Shown: positions 34,601-46,726, counted from the first letter of the stretch. The stretch: DNA of 64,000 bases from Gordius sp. MW1 (GCA_964036665.1 OZ038531.1:7068168-7132167); one strand, 5' to 3'. Numbers and translations: made by a program. Notes: a model not told the origin generated them from the sequence alone.

Positions 34601-34988
34601 TGTCGTGGTTATCTCCTACGCAGTCTACCATACGCGTCTTTCCCCCCCCCCCTCACCTCTATTTCATCGCTTTGTTATACGCGTACTAATGCCAGCTGCG
34701 CTGGCAAGTTATGCATGGATGAACAAGTTCATCTTGATAATTAATATTGCTTTGTTCGCGTTTTAACTCTTCGCTATTCATTATTATTTTTGCGCTTTTC
34801 TTCATTATTCCTTTTCGTTTCCCTTAGCGCGCTTATGAATTAATACGAACAGATAATATATGGTATAGTTTTCTAAATAGGAATTAATAAATTAAAGGTA
34901 AGAAACTGTAAATGATTGGTTTATCTCATAGATTAAATCATGAAGTAAAATAGTAATATTTTTTGTTTGTTTTTTTATTCTTTTTTCA
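34601..34988 (+). repeat. 3' LTR of the short LTR element
   Basis: 388 bp, aligning along its whole length with 32795-33200 with scattered substitutions and small gaps. Confidence 0.85.
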
Positions 34989-35195
34989 TTTACCTTAGGA
35001 TCAAATTTCCATGGAAAATTTAAAATTTAGTAGTTTTTCTTTGAGCACTTTCTAATAGTCGATCAGGAAAAATGGTAAAAAATCACTAAAATTTCAAAAA
35101 AGGCACAAATGCTTAAATATTCGAATAAATTTAAAATAAAAAATTGTTTTAAAATGATTAGATAAACTTTATTAAATTTTTATTAATTTTAACAG

Positions 35196-35349
35196 CATAA
35201 ATGTAACTATAAGTCGCATCAACTTTGAAGCTCATATCCGTATTAATGGTTCAGCCATATATCAAAATACTGAAGAACAACTATATGGAAATGAACAATT
35301 TACTAGCGCTCTCGATTTTTTAGGAAATCGCAAAAACAGTCCTTTATAA
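35196..35349 (+). pseudogene. Broken paralogue of the glycosylation-rich exon
   Basis: Follows TTTTAACAG, as in copy A. It encodes INVTISRIN, then EAHIRINGSAIYQ, EEQLYGNEQFTSALDFLGNR and a stop (TAA 35347-35349). Compared with 4202-4367, about 26 bases covering the exon end and the GTAAGT donor are deleted, so it can no longer splice. The downstream exon is not found in copy B. The remaining reading frame is well preserved apart from a few amino-acid changes. Confidence 0.5.
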
Positions 35350-35516
35350 TTTTTTTTTATTTTGGATGTCTTTAATGCTAATATATCATTGTAATGCATA
35401 TGGATGTAAATGTATTAAATAGGGGTTATTTTTAGTTCCATTTTATAATTAAAAGTTAACTAATAAAATTTGCAAAAAGAATGTCTAAAATTCAAAAATT
35501 GAGTTAAAAATCTAAT

Positions 35517-38500
35517 CTTCTTCTTCTTTATCAGTTATTTGGTCCCACATTGGTGGGGTTTGTTTTGATGAGTCTCTTCCATCTTGACCGGGTGAGTGCC
35601 ATGTCTTGACTAATCTCTTTAGTTTTCATAACTTTATCGACTTGCCCTTTCCACGTGACACGGGGTCGTCCTCTTTCTCTCTTCCCCGGTATTTCCATGT
35701 CTAGCACTTTTCGATTTACGTCATCCGTGTCCCTTCTTAGTATATGCCCATACCACCTTAGCCGATTTTCGTTAATCATGTCCGCCATAGGTTGAATACC
35801 CATTTTTGTCATGAGAAAGTCATTCGTCATATGATCGAGCTTAGTATATCCCAAGCTCCACCGTATCATTCTCATCTCTGTGGCTTGTAATAGCTTTCCT
35901 TCCGTGGTGTTTAATGCCCATGTTTCACTTCCATACAGTAACACCGGTCTTACGATGGATTTGTAAGCTTTGCTCTTCAACCATATTGGCATTTTCTTGT
36001 CGCACATTACACCGGATATACTTCGCCATTTAAGCCATCCTTTTTGAATCCGGGCATTGACTTCCGTTGCGCAACCTCCCTCTTGATGTAGCATCGAGCC
36101 GAGGTATGTAAACCTGTCTACTTGTGGGTACTTTAGATGGTCATCCAGGGATGGGGTGTCTGTACCGTTCATTTCCATGTATACCGTTTTTCAATCGTTG
36201 ACCTTTAAACCATATCCAGCTAAGCGCTTTGACCACTTTTCGGCTTCTTCGAATACTTTCTCCCTTGTTTCTTCGCATAGTACTATATCATCGGCATATA
36301 GCATACACCATGGCGATGGCTTTTGAATGTCCCTCGTTATCGTGTCTATAATTATATTAAATAAAAAGGGACTAAAAGCAGAGCCTTGATGTAATCCAAT
36401 ATTAACTCGAAAAGGTTTAGAGTCTCCAACTGTCGTCCTAACGCAAGAGTTTGAGGCTTCATAGATATTTTTCATAAGCCGTATATATACGTCAGGGATA
36501 TTTTGTTTCCTCAGGCACCACCATATTAAATCGCGGGGGACCGTGTCATAAGCTTTCTCCAAGTCGATAAAAACCATATGTAGGTCTTTCCTCTTTTCAC
36601 CATACTTATCCATCATTTGTCTTAGAGCGAAGATTGGGTCGATTGTGGATTTGCCGGCTACGAATCCGAATTGATTAGCCGATATTTCCACCTCGTTTTT
36701 CAGCCTTGTTAATAAGATTTTTCCATAAGCTTCAAGGAGTGGCAAGTTAGCTTGATACCTCTGTAATTGCCGCAGTCCTGAGGGTCTCCTTTGCCTTTAA
36801 ATAAGGGTATAATCGTGCTTGCTCTCCATTGATTAGGGATTCGCTCTTTTACCAATATCTTGTTAAGGAGGTTCGTCATGGTGGTGACTCCTCACGACAT
36901 CCGAGCAATGCTTCCATAGGTATTCCATCTGGGCCATTTGCTTTTCCTTTTTGCATCTTCTTCATTTGTGTCCTAACTTCATCCTTCTGAAAGAGTTCGA
37001 CCATACGTATATTTGGCTCAATTTCGGGAAGAGAATCCTTGTCATTTGCAATATTCATAAGTTTCTTAAAATATCCTTTCCACTTTTCCATCACTTCCTT
37101 CGGCTTGAATAAGGTTTGACCCATCTCGCTTTTGACTATTTTAAGAACTCCGACATCGCGACATTTCTTCTCCCTTATCTTGGCCAATTTGTACATAAGC
37201 CTATCGCCCCCTTTATGATCCAGTTTGTTTGCCATCTCGGTGTACGCGGCATTCTTCGCTTTTGCAACGGCCTTTTTTGCGGCCCTCTTTGCGTCCCTGT
37301 ACTCTTGATAATCCTCCGACTTTTTTGATTTATGCCACCGTCTATATAGATTTTTCTTTATTTCGATGAAATCTTTAACCGATTGATCCCACCACCATAG
37401 TTCCCTATTCATAGCTTTGCCTCCTTTGGTCCGTCCTAAAACACGAATCGCTGTTTCCTTAATGTCCTTAGATAGCGCCTCCCAATCGTCGTCTACGTCC
37501 CTTTGCAACTTCCTTGCACCCAAGAGTGAGGAGGCTTTTTGATGGTATGCTTCGTTCGTTGACGTATCCTTTAACCTTTCGTATCGAATTCGAGGTTCAT
37601 ATACCTTTCTTCTTTCGGGAAATACTCTTCTGTCAAGATCCATAACAAGGGGACGATGTTGCCTGGCGAATTCTTCTCCCGGTATTACTTTGCAATCCTT
37701 GATGCTCCATAAGTCCTTTCGCCGTATAAGCAAATAGTCGATTTGACTAAAATGCTTCCCACTTCTATAGGTCACAATATGATCTTCGCGCTTTTGAAAA
37801 TAGGTGTTAACGATCGCCATGTCATATGCTTGGGATACTTGGAGAAGTTTTTCCCCTTCTTTGTTCTTCAGACCATGCCCATAGCCTCCATGATTGCGTT
37901 CATACCCGAGGCGATCTTTCCCTACGTGAGCGTTGAAATCGGCCCCAATAATTAGCCTTTCTTCCTGTCGGATTCCTTGTATTTCCTTTTCCAATGAATC
38001 GAAGAATATGTCTTTCTCTGATTCCGAACACCCGATTTGGGGGGCATACGCGCACATAACGGTTAGGAGGCCACCTTGATCCGCAATCTTCACCCACATT
38101 AGCCTGTCGGAACAACGCTTGACTTCCACCACCTTGTCCTTGAACGATTCGCTTAGAACGATACCGACTCCGTTTCTACGATTTGGTGACCCACTGTAAA
38201 AAAGCTTGTATCCTTCTCCTAATTCCCGAGCTTTCGTTCCGTTCCACCTCGTCTCTTGTAGGCAGGCGATGTGTACCTTTCTTCTTTTTAGCATCTGTGC
38301 GACCTCGATGCTCTCAACGTTCCCACATTCCAGCACGTAATTCGCATTCTTTCCACAACTAGTTTCCTTAACCGCCTTCGTTGTGAGTTAGGCAGTAACC
38401 CTAGTGTATTTTTCACATTGCACGGGCGGGGTATGCAGTGCGCGTCGTTTGTGGAGGACGCCCTAGCCTTTTCTTGTAAAATCTCGTTTGAAACTATCAT

Positions 38501-38590
38501 AAATTTTGGAGTTGATTTTTATAGCCTGTTTCCGACCTGACGCCAACCCTCCACTTTTTGCACACGGACTTGGGACCGTCGTAGGTAATG
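35517..38590 (-). mobile_element. Full-length RTE-clade LINE, copy 2, with 18-bp target duplication
   Basis: TTGAGTTAAAAATCTAAT occurs at 35499-35516 and again at 38591-38608, framing 3074 bp. The 3' end (35517-35530) is a CTTCTTCTTC tail on the plus strand, i.e. GAA repeats. The 5' end matches RTE copy 1 (GACGGTCCCAAGTCCGTG). Copy A carries the empty target near 7075 (TTGAGTTAAAAATGTAA). Confidence 0.93.
35531..38500 (-). pseudogene. RTE endonuclease-reverse transcriptase ORF, nearly intact
   Basis: The best-preserved RTE here. Endonuclease: IACLQETRWNGTKARELGEG, RNGVGIVLSESF, IIGADFNAHVGKDR, HFSQIDYLLIRR and RQHRPLVMDL, containing the expected Glu, Asp/Asn and His. RT: KANGPDGIPMEALLG, FIDLEKAYDTVPRDL (first Asp), HQGSAFSPFLFN and YADDIVLCEE (Asp pair). 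C-terminus: LLYGSETWAL and NRLRWYGHILRR, ending VGPNN. Four disablements: a short deletion after WNVGTL (about 38325), a frameshift near 36880, loss of one A in an A run near 36716, and a TGA for CGA near 36188. Few lesions suggest a fairly recent insertion. Confidence 0.9.
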
Positions 38591-39496
38591 TTGAGTTAAA
38601 AATCTAATAAATTAAAATAATTTAGTTTTATTTAGAGAGGCCAAAATTTATTTGTTTTTCATTTTTGCACATTTTTGTAGAGAATTTTATTTTAACTCAG
38701 AAGGAAGATTTGTGTGATGATAAAAATAAAATCATGTTGTAAAAACTAAGATTTTAGTTAACCGATCATAATCAACCAAAATTTGTCAACTATAGCATTC
38801 CTATCAATTATATTCATTGATGTGCTATATCCCTAAACAGAATTAGTATTAAATTGAGATTTAATTTTTATATGATGTAAGGCTGATCTTAAATTTGGCA
38901 GGGCTGGGTATTACATTGGCCTGGCTCATCTCTATAAGAGATCAGTTTACTTACTTTAAAAATTGTTATTTTTGTCATTAATATGGAGTCGCATTATTAA
39001 AATGTTGAGCCAGAATGGGTTGTTATTAAACCTTCAGCTCCATATATAATTTTAATGATCATAAAAGCAAAAAAATATTATTCAAGCCAGTACTTTTTAA
39101 TTTTGTCAAAAATTATCTAATTTAATATTTAGCATAATCAAAAAAGTATTTCAGCCAAAATAATAATTAGTTAATCTATTAAGACCAACGTTATAAGGTC
39201 TTGCGTTGAAAAATTAATTCATGACAAAAAACTTAATATTCTTTCTTTTAGTTAATGAAACAATATACATTTTCTACCCGCGCATCTTGTGTCAGATTTG
39301 ACGGCATTTCAGGAAATTATACATTTCCATGAAGTTTCTTCATACTGTAACTGTAAGATTAATGAAATATAAGTTTAATAGTAAATAGGTAATGTGTTGC
39401 TGCCTTAAGTTTTTATGATAAATGTTAATACAATTTTCAACAACTTTTTATAAATATAGTTATTAAATATTGTTATCGTGTATTTAATAGGGACTT

Positions 39497-41202
39497 GGTT
39501 GAGGCAGCACAGAAAAAGGAGCTAAAACTCGTCACGATCATCACATTTCGTTACTCTCGTCACGAAAACCATATGAAAAACCATATGAAAATTGATATGG
39601 TGAAAGTGAATCTGGGCATCAGATTTATAAAATGGTGAAATCATAATATGTAATTATACTTAATAAAGGATACTATAATTGTTAATTAAATTAAAGTAAG
39701 GTATATCAAAATGTATAATACTATTTTATAAATAAATACATATTATCAAATAAATCACTAAATCTAACCCTAACCCTTGCCTATATTACATTTTGCACAG
39801 AAGTGGGTGAAAGTATATATCTTAGATCTTAGCTATATGTAGGTAATTATTTATAAAATGGTGAAATTGTAATATGTAATTATACTTAATAAAAGGATAC
39901 TATAATTGTTAATTAAAACAAAATAAGGTATATCAAAATGTATAATACTATTTTATAAATAAATATATATTATCAAATAAATTACTAAATCTAACCCTTG
40001 CCTATATTACATTTTGCACAGAAGTGGGTGAAAGTATATATCTTAGATCTTAGCTATATGTAGGTAATTATTTAATAATTTGTCATCATCAATTATATCT
40101 GAAAGATTTCATAAAATGAGAACCAAAATTTTATTAATTCTCATGTATACAATATTTATTAAAATTCAGTGAGCATTATGTATTATATAAGATTGATCAT
40201 TTTCCCTTGATTTATCTTTTTGATGTTTGAGTCACTTACTCGTTGTATTGCTTTAATGTGATCTATGAACTCGTAGATGTTAGGGTGGGATTGTTTTATC
40301 ATGTGTTTTAATTTGTTGTGGAATCCTTCTATGTGATTATTGGGTTAGGGTTAGGTTTAAATTACTTGGTAATAAATTCCTAAGTTTTTTCCTATCCTTG
40401 CTTTGGTATAGGAGTATCGGCCATAAGTCAACACCTGACCATTTCTTGCTGACTTCGTAAATTCTAAAAAATATGTACAGCCTATATAATTACACTTACT
40501 TAATTTATCTTTCGCTAGAATATTTCTAAATTCTTGCACAAAGGCCATGTAACAATATGCAAACGATAGGTAGCTAGGTAATCTCTAAAATACGAACCTA
40601 ATTTTGCGCTGCTTTTTGTGACGATTGTGCTGCCTCAACCATGATTCTTTAATAGGGACTTGGTAATAAATTCCTAAGTTTTTTCCTATCCTTGACTTGG
40701 TATAGGAGTATCGGCCATAAGTCAACACCTGACCATTTCTTGCTGACTTCGTAAATTCTAAAAAATATGTACAGCCTATATAATTACACTTACTTAATTT
40801 ATCTTTCGCTAGAATATTTCTAAATTCTTGCACAAAGGCCATGTAACAATATGCAAACGATAGGTAGTTAGGTAAATACGAACCTAATTTTGTGCTGCTT
40901 TTTGTTACGATTGTGCTGCCTCAACCATGAATCGGTTATTCCTGAGTTTTTTCCTATCCTTGCTTTGGTATAGGAGTATCGGCCATAAGTCAACACCTGA
41001 CCATTTCTTGCTGACTTCGTAAATTCTAAAAAATATGTACAGCCTATATAATTACACTTACTTAATTTATCTTTCGCTAGAAAATTTTTAAATTCTTGCA
41101 CAAATGCCATGTAACAATATGCAAACGATAGGTAGCTATGTAATCTCTAAAATACGAACCTAATTTTGGGCTGCTTTTTGTGACGATTGTGCTGCCTCAA
41201 CC
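39497..41202 (-). mobile_element. DNA transposon with FLYWCH-like exons and 15-bp inverted ends
   Basis: GGTTGAGGCAGCACA at 39497 and its complement TGTGCTGCCTCAACC ending at 41202 form the ends. Copies of the right-end motif also occur inside the tandem units. The protein-like content (FLYWCH finger) is typical of Mutator-like elements. No transposase core is seen and no target duplication is clear, so this is a non-autonomous or broken element. Confidence 0.5.
39627..40075. repeat. Tandem duplication of about 225 bp with CCCTAA motifs
   Basis: Two adjacent copies (about 39627-39852 and 39853-40075), ending in the same GATCTTAGCTATATGTAGG stretch. The first contains AACCCTAACCC, reduced to AACCC in the second. 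A reverse GGGTTAGGGTTAGG lies at 40342-40355. These are two-repeat stretches, not a telomere. Confidence 0.8.
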
Positions 41203-41213
41203 ATGATTCATAT
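40357..41213 (-). repeat. Three tandem copies of a FLYWCH-like coding exon
   Basis: Units of 294 and 268 bp each contain an ATG-started minus-strand frame: 41110-40868, 40842-40585 and 40548-40357. All read MAFVQEFRN(I/F)LAKDKL, then KCNYIGCTYFLEFTKSARNG, QVLTYGRYSYTK and GKN(L/S)GI. The FTxSxRNGxxLxYGxYxYxK pattern matches the first half of FLYWCH fingers, a DNA-binding domain common in MULE-type transposases. The second half (YWxC..C..H) is not seen in frame; instead WLRQHNRHKKQ or a stop follows. Separation by short non-coding pieces makes them amplified exons of one source gene. The copies are nearly identical, so the amplification is recent. Confidence 0.65.
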
Positions 41214-41876
41214 GATTAAAATGTATATATTTAATGCTTATATACCTATTAATATATAGATGAGTTTAAATATATATAATACCTTAATAAAATTATACAT
41301 ATGAACACTATTTGTGATCACACATAAAGAAATGGTCAGAACATACATATAGGCTTTAGTTCTTTTGACGCATATCCTGCGAAATTGCCAATGCATTTGA
41401 TAAGTTTTCCGTTTTTCCAGCTTTCCACATTTTGCGTAGAAGTGCATCAAGCTCAGAGGGAAGAGATGGTTCAGATTATGTTTAGAACCTACGGTCATTT
41501 AAAATTAATAATGCAGACAATTAATCCATTAAGCATATGGATGAAATTAAGGTATAGATGGAGACTGATCGCGCTAATGGGAAACATTTTCGATTTGTCG
41601 ACTGGTAATATAATGTAAGATGGTATGAAGTTTGGTTAATACTAGTAATTGGAAATATTCTTAAATGGATCAAACCTTGGAAGATAACTAACGAAACAAT
41701 TTAAACTGATTTTAAATATGATTATAAAACAATTATTTTTTAGACAGATGTTGTGTGAAGACGATTTCAGTGATACCTATGGACTTACAACGAGCATAGG
41801 GAATCATTATGTGTTTTGGAATTGGAAATCTGTGTAATGTGATAACTAAACACTCAGACAGTGTCCCCTTAGCTGA
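41214..41876. other. AT-rich DNA between the FLYWCH element and the palindrome, no gene
   Basis: No supportable gene. It has no counterpart beyond the right end of the palindrome. Confidence 0.45.
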
Positions 41877-44800
41877 TCACCAAGGTATCTAAATTTATTG
41901 CTGTATGCTTTGCCACTTATTTGCTCCATTAAATATAATTGATGCTTGATTTAATTGTTTATTTAACTTATTATATTTATTTCTCTATATTGAATGCTCT
42001 ATCATAATGATAAAAAGTCTTTGCCTAGTTTCGCAGTTCTCATTTGCATTTATGAGTTTCCTATATATTACATGTTTTTTACCAAACATAAGCATAACAA
42101 ATGAATATATATAATATGTTTGCTTTGTTGATTTATCATATTTGGCCTATGACAACTCTTAAAGTCTTAATCTAAACATTTGATTAATTTCAATCATTGC
42201 TTAATAATTTAATATTTTTAATTTCTGCTTTTAAATAAAATAGTTATTCAATCTATTATACTTCAAACACATCTCTACTATTTTTAAGCCTTATAAGTCT
42301 AAATCATTAAATGAAATTTGGCTTTATTATAACAGGACACATATTTAATCCTTGAGTTGGAATATTGCCAATAAAGAACTCTCTATTCTTGATAAAATAG
42401 ATTTTGAGATAAGGGTATAATATTAAATCGGCCACACCCTTATGAATATTAGATATTCTTTATCAATTACTTTCTACCAGCTTATTAATAAAATCAGAAT
42501 AACCACATAATAAAGAAATGTAAATATAGTTTTAATATTTTTGCCCTTAAACCTCTAGACCACTGATATAGCTCATTAAAGTTTGATATACCTGGGTTCC
42601 ATGACCAAAATTTAAAGATGGCTTTGCCATGAATTTAAGCATTAAGATTTTATTTATACTCTAATTAATAACTTTCCAAATATAAACATTTGCATTGGTA
42701 AACTTTGATAGTGAAAATGATATAAATTAAATCATATTAAATTTCAAGATTGATTTTTTATTTTGAATTTAAAGTTAACCCCCCAAAAATAATTCTATAA
42801 AATAAATAGTAAGCAAATGCTGGCATCACTAATTTTAATTTCCTTTTATTTTATCGAATGCAATCAATGTTTATCTGTTATATCTTGGAAATAAGATTTT
42901 ATATTCGAACTATTGATTTAATATAGGTACAAAATTAGATCTTACAGTTTTTATTTCTGTTCCATTATACTTTTAATTATTTTAGTAGTTAGAATTAAAC
43001 AACTTTGAAAAGTTTATTTATTAACATGCCCCAATCCTCCCCTCCACGTTATGGTTGTGAGACCTCCCATCCAGCCTCGATCCCTTGTAACACAAAAACT
43101 CTTGATATCCAGTATCTAAAAATAGTGCAACTAGTTATTTCTAATCTGCTCCGGAAGCAGACGCCTACTACTACTACCATGAATGGCCGGCGCCTTTCTT
43201 GACAAGGGCCTGCCAAAAATCAAATAAACTTATTTAGCACAAGCTAAATTTAACCTTAAGACTAGTTAGGGGTTCGCCACCTTCTAATTTCTCCTCCCCT
43301 CCCCTACTATCCAGGGGTATGCAACCAATCATGGCGCACTGTCTGGATTTCAAAGCTCGCCCCTATACCTTATAAAAAAAAGAAAAAATAAATCTGGGTA
43401 CGACTTTTATCTTGTCTTGTATCTATGCAATACAACTCCTTTTTTTAACTCCTTCAAGCACTAAATTTTTTTTTCCACTTTGCCCTCATCGAATCGCGTG
43501 CGTTTTAATTTTCCAAATTTCAGTGCACGCCCGTATGCACCGATCTTTCACTAAGACACTCCTCTCATACAAAACTTACTCAACCCGAATTCAGCTTTAT
43601 CGTACTACTTAACGGCTTTACTATAATTAGGCGTAATTATTCACTGATCCTCTTCTCTGCACGACAACGCGACAGATAATCTTGAACTTTAAGCTTTTTA
43701 TTTGTTGGGATTTTTTTTTTCAATCTAACCACTCGCGGGTCCTCGTTCGCTCTCCCCATTTAACACCCTACTGACTTATCGTTCCAATTAAATATTCGCT
43801 AGCTACCTCTCTTCAAAGATTTCCCCACTTAACGCTTTCCATCATTCGCTATAAAATGAAACTGCAAGTCGCATCTATAAACGTGAATACTGTCAAAGAT
43901 GAAAATCCATAATAAAGATGTCCTCCTTCTACAGCAAGCCAGAATCAAAGAGGATGGCCTACATAAGTTTCATGGTTTCACATCATATAATTCGTGCAAA
44001 AACAGAGAATGGTGCAGGAGTCTCCATAGTAGGTAAGGACTCACTCCATATTAGCTCTCATAACCCCGTCTCCCCGAGAATCATTACATTAACCCTTGAA
44101 ATTAACAAAAACAAACGGCTAACCTTTATTAACATTTATTGCCCTACCTCAAACTATAAAAAAAGTCATCGTTGAATTTTTTCAAAACATCCATTAACAA
44201 ATATCCTATCTCCTCAAAAAAGATATTAAAATCCTTATAAGGGACTTCAACGCTTCTGTGGAATCATCCCCAAACTGCCACCCCTCATGTGTGGAACCTA
44301 ATACCCTTGGCCACACCAACAGAAATGGCAAAATCCTGATCAAGTGGTGGAATGAACACAAATGGTCCATTCGATCAACATTCTCCACATTAAATTTAAA
44401 CGAACTGGCGATTTACAAGAGGTCTGATAGGGCCTCAGGCTCTCAAATCGACCACATCCTGACCGAATTCTACAAAAAGATTGTTAGAAATTACGCATCC
44501 TACCCTAACCCTTACATATCATCGGACCACCACACGTTAGAGGCAATATCTATTCCATGTCAGCATCGTTACATAACACCTCAAAAAAGGCTCGCGTAAC
44601 TCCCTTGCCACGCCCAAACGACGCTGAGAGTATTAAATTATTCAACGATAACCTGCAAAAGAGAATTGAGTCAACACCACAACCAATTAACATGACCATT
44701 GAAGAACAAAGCTCTTGGATAACAGAAAGCCTAATCACATCATCGCTTAACTTAAACCCCCCCCCCCCATATAACAAATCACTCTCCTAGGAATCCCTTC

Positions 44801-46402
44801 GCCTTATGGATGAGAGGAGCGCAATAACCAGATCATCAGCCAAACTTAAGAAAGAACGTCTTAAAGCAATCAACAAGCTTATAAAGGCCAGTGTGCAACG
44901 CGATAAGAGCATATACGCGGCTGATATAATAAAAGAAGCCGAAGTTGCAAGTAAAACGAACAATACCCACAAACTTTATAAAAACGTAAAAGCCTTAACT
45001 AAAGGCTTAAACCTAAGTTACAACGAGCATCCAATTGCAACCTCCAGCCCCAAAGATTCCATAGTCCAACTGAAATCATGGGAAAAACACTTCCGCGACA
45101 TCCTTTCCTTCCCCACCCCATTCCCAAATACAGATATTTATGCAGGTTTGATCAAGGACTTCAAAGGCCCTAGGACATAGATTATCAACCCCCTAGCGGT
45201 TACGAGATTATGCAAACCATAAAAAAAAACTTAGGAACCACAAAGCTACCGACAAAGAAGGAATCTCAGCCGAACTTTACAAGGCCAATCCTAAAACCTC
45301 TTCCCAGCTCCTACTACCATTATTCGAAAGGATATGGATGAACGAACAACTGCCCGAATCATGGTCAAGCAGTGTTCTGATAAAAATCTTCAAAAAAGGC
45401 AACCACCTTGACCCCAATAATTACAGAGGTATAGCATTAATAAATGTCACCTCAAAAATTGTCATAAACATACTCTACCACCGAGTTAAATCATACATGG
45501 ACAATAAAATAAATACCACACAAGTAGGCTTCAGAAGCTCGCGCACAACAACCGAGCATATATTAACCATCAAAAACTTGATCGACAAATTTAACTGCGC
45601 AAAAAGCCCCCTGTACATACTCTTCCTTGACATCTCCAAGGCATTTGACTCGATCCAACATTTATATATATGGGAAACCCTTTGTCTACTGGGACTACTA
45701 AAAAAAATCATTAGATAAACCAAAAACTCTTTGTCACACATTACCAGCTGCTCGCAAACCCCATCACTCCAAACTCAGGTGTTAGGCAGGGGTGCCCCTT
45801 ATCCCCTCTTATCTTCATCTCAGTTTTGAACCTAATACTGAAGAGATCCATATTCCCAAGCGATGGCTTGCTGTTGAGTAACAACACGAGGATCTCGTCT
45901 CTTTTGTTTGCCGATGATATCTGCTTAATCTCCGACTCATTGACCAACCTACAAAAGATGCATGATAGATATGCTCAAGAAGCAGCCCGAGGAGGCCTGA
46001 TCATCAACGCAGAAAAATCCACACTACTTGCCCTTAACCCGCAACCCAATGCGAGTATCATGAGCCATAATTCTATTATTAAACCCTCGGACCAAGCTTA
46101 ATACCTTGGTGTGTCTGTGTGCGCGTACAAGTACACCATGCTAGATGTCTCAGAAAAAATAACAAAGGCTACCAACAGGTTCAAACAATGCAACAGAATT
46201 TGGAACTGCAAAATGTTCTCAAGAAACACCAAACTTCGCCTTTACAAAACCTTAATTCTCCCAGTACTCTTTTACGGCTGCGAGACCTGGAACCTCAAAA
46301 CAAGCTCAATCAAAAGCATACAAACAAAGGTGAACAAAATGTTGAGAATTGTCTGTCAAATCTTCTACCCAAGAATAATTAAGAATAAGAATTTATGGTT
46401 TC

Positions 46403-46706
46403 TGCTGTAGCTCGCCTTTTCCCATACTCAAATTAAGCCTTTTCCCATACTCAAATTAAGCCTTTTCCCATACTCAAATTAACTCATTAGTGCTTTTCCT
46501 TTTTAGTTAATACTCCCACACTCTCACCCATTAGTTATAATATCATTAGTTACTTTCCCACACTCTCACCATGATTTGAGTTCGCATTCATTATTGTAAT
46601 TAAGTACATTATTATTCCCACGCTTTTTCCTATATATTACCAAATTATCGCATAAATGGATTCTTGGATTTTTTCCCTTTCTTACGCATTTTATTACGCT
46701 ATAAAA
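46403..46706 (+). repeat. 5' LTR of the Gypsy element
   Basis: 304 bp starting TGCTGTAG. Unusually it ends CTATAAAA rather than CA. It holds three tandem copies of CCTTTTCCCATACTCAAATT (46417-46482) and two CCCACACTCTCACC blocks (46525, 46558), which may be promoter elements (inference). CCTATATATTACC at 46629 is TATA-like. Confidence 0.95.
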
Positions 46707-46726
46707 TATGGCGCGGTCGAATTCCA
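46707..46726 (+). promoter_or_regulatory. Putative primer-binding site overlapping the gag start
   Basis: TGGCGCGGTCGAATTCC starts at 46709, two bases after the LTR, where LTR elements place the site complementary to a tRNA 3' end (TGG pairs with CCA). The gag ATG at 46708 shares its last two bases, so the site would also encode the first residues MARSNS. The tRNA is not identified. Confidence 0.5.

Larger units (their letters stand above)
32795..34988 (+). mobile_element. Short non-autonomous LTR retrotransposon, 2194 bp
   Basis: Two direct repeats (32795-33200 and 34601-34988) begin TGTTGTGG/TGTCGTGG and end TTTTTTCA, so each is bounded by TG and CA. TTTAC flanks the whole at 32790-32794 and 34989-34993 (5-bp duplication). 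Copy A has the empty site. The internal region starts with TGGTGTCAGAAC one base after the LTR, a plausible primer-binding site. No pol motifs are present, so it depends on proteins from another element. The LTRs differ at many positions, so it is not recent. Confidence 0.9.
31925..39490 (+). repeat. Segmental duplication, copy B (paralogue of 3624-8150)
   Basis: The same ancestral segment as copy A, in the same orientation, but expanded by three insertions: a hAT-like element (32079-32510), an LTR element (32795-34988) and an RTE LINE (35517-38590). When these are skipped, the order of matching blocks is unbroken: 31.95-32.08, 32.51-32.79, 34.99-35.50, 38.59-39.48 kb. The match to copy A ends at about 39486, just before a DNA transposon, so the region equivalent to exon 7952-8110 is missing. 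The left boundary cannot be set because copy A is itself cut by the hAT. Confidence 0.85.

Noticed and set aside
43005-43612. Short frames ahead of LINE family 3 as an ORF1
   Set aside because: No zinc knuckle, coiled coil or conservation in the right arm; best read as leader sequence.
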